Assembly (NCBI RefSeq): GCF_905196875.1
Contig: NZ_CAJJWO010000021.1
Location: 9,953 to 73,952, forward strand
Source of the DNA: an uncultured Parabacteroides sp.
GTDB taxonomy: Bacteria > Bacteroidota > Bacteroidia > Bacteroidales > Tannerellaceae
Direction of reading: 5' to 3'
Length of the DNA stretch: 64,000 nucleotides
Position 1 is the stretch's first letter. The number at the start of each line of letters is the position of its first letter. The notes beneath the pieces are model-generated. The model worked only from the letters and a program-made list of their open reading frames with translations, searched no databases and had not been told where the DNA came from. Below, piece after piece: positions 63,472-64,000 of this stretch. The position numbers and the translations under genes are program-made.

Positions 63472-63624
63472 CTAATTGCATCCGAACTTGATACAGATAC
63501 CGGCTGTAAGGGCCTCTTTATTTCCTGCATTCAGCTTAGTCAACACAGCTTCAGCAGTAACTCCTGAAAGGTCGATAGTAGACTTTGACTGCCTTAAGGG
63601 TTGATATAAACAAGTAAAACTCCG
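63472..63624 (-). pseudogene. 3' fragment of an unrecognised small gene
   Basis: An open stretch of 50 codons ends in TAG at 63472 and has no ATG. The last 35 residues look like real protein (STIDLSGVTAEAVLTKLNAG, then KEALTAGICIKFGCN), and the terminator follows directly. Upstream the frame meets a TAA at 63625 with no start, so the 5' part seems lost. I do not recognise the family. The two C-terminal cysteines could suggest a small secreted or modified peptide, but that is only a guess. Confidence 0.4.
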
Positions 63625-63625
63625 T

Positions 63626-63633
63626 TATTTTTG
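63626..63633 (+). promoter_or_regulatory. -7-like box reading into a gene-free stretch
   Basis: TATTTTTG matches TAnnTTTG but leads into 63640-63850. That stretch holds only two tiny frames, 11-bp TTCATTG repeats (63756, 63767, 63778) and a TTCAGATA/TATCTGAA hairpin (63788-63813). No gene is seen there. Confidence 0.35.
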
Positions 63634-63851
63634 CGGTATCATCCGATATTCAGTATATATAAAGATATGAACCACTGTGCTTTCAGCCTTCATCACTCTC
63701 TCCATTACCCTTAATATTCAACCATAATCACCATGAACCCGCCTCTGATTCTGCGTTCATTGAGGCTTCATTGGGGCTTCATAATTGTTCAGATATGAGT
63801 CACATTATCTGAAAAACAGCCTCCGGAATGCTTGCCAATTAAAATAATTAG

Positions 63852-63859
63852 TATCTTTG
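63852..63859 (+). promoter_or_regulatory. -7 box for the Rpn-like remnant
   Basis: TATCTTTG lies 44 bp before the ATG at 63904. A CCGCCTG/CAGACGG hairpin (one mismatch) sits in the predicted leader. Confidence 0.55.
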
Positions 63860-63903
63860 CCTTACCGCCTGTTTCAGACGGCAACCAATAAAATATCTTA
63901 GCT

Positions 63904-64000
63904 ATGGGAAAGTTTATCAATCCCTTCACCGAACAGATGTTATACTGGCAGACCGCGACACCGGACGTATGTTTAGCGACAAGATCCGGCAGGTCTATCT
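63904..64000 (+). pseudogene. Probable broken Rpn/PD-(D/E)XK nuclease-family gene, cut by window edge
   Basis: The frame from ATG at 63904 starts MGKFINPFTE, the usual N-terminus of Rpn-type recombination-promoting nuclease/transposase-like proteins. After about nine codons the plausible protein moves to another frame: TDVILADRDTGRMFSDKIRQ, then VY. This resembles a segment normally some 80-90 residues further on in the family. The simplest reading is an internal deletion with frameshift, leaving a pseudogene that runs off the window. The identification rests on short stretches, so it is tentative. Confidence 0.45.

Overview
The window looks like a chromosomal segment of a gut Bacteroidales bacterium, most likely a Parabacteroides. 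The evidence is three SusC/SusD pairs, an ECF sigma/FecR pair, a one-protein hybrid two-component regulator, a PorX-type response regulator and many promoters with the Bacteroidetes -7 box TAnnTTTG. The genus is inferred from the overall gene style, not from a marker gene. There are no rRNA genes, no complete mobile elements and no CRISPR array.

Layout. (1) 1-6045, minus strand: a tight housekeeping operon running GNAT-like protein, parE, coaD, S41 C-terminal protease, then an MG2-type secreted protein cut by the window edge. (2) 6.4-9.7 kb, plus: an SMP-30-like lipoprotein and RNase R. (3) 9.8-14.7 kb, minus: a PepSY-like lipoprotein, tsaE with an Imm17-like membrane protein, porX and a K+/H+-type antiporter. 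(4) 14.8-23 kb: a large transglutaminase-like lipoprotein (plus), a fused nucleotidyltransferase-HEPN protein beside tRNA-Leu(TAG), parC (minus) and divergent ilvA (plus).

(5) 23.1-35.3 kb, minus: an alpha-mannoside-type polysaccharide utilisation locus (PUL) in the order ECF sigma, FecR anti-sigma, SusC with an STN domain, SusD, a GH38-like DUF5054 protein and a GH92 with an extra N-terminal module. A hairpin after susD may lower glycosidase expression. (6) 35.5-43.3 kb: arsC-like phosphatase/reductase, a Tat-exported Gfo/Idh/MocA oxidoreductase, and a SusC/SusD pair without enzymes preceded by a 700-bp control region holding two near-identical 17-bp palindromes 209 bp apart. (7) 43.5-45.7 kb: glyS and an FKBP lipoprotein. 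(8) 45.8-61.3 kb: an alpha-galactoside-type PUL, with a hybrid two-component regulator converging on an operon of GH36, clan GH-D lipoprotein, SusC, SusD and a second clan GH-D enzyme that ends in a type IX secretion (T9SS)-like sorting domain. (9) 61.3-64 kb: a candidate small RNA or attenuator, a LiaF-like/LytTR pair, and two gene remnants.

The most unusual signal is not a gene. Several intergenic regions carry tandem arrays of short dyads repeated every 22 or 23 bp, so that oppositely oriented half-sites fall about every 11 bp, close to one helical turn. The word differs from array to array (GGAAAC, TTGCCA, CAC-N4-GTG, GTTTCA) but is kept within each array. A separate 8-bp-unit array, itself arranged as a large inverted repeat, abuts glyS. 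I do not recognise these as a described element.
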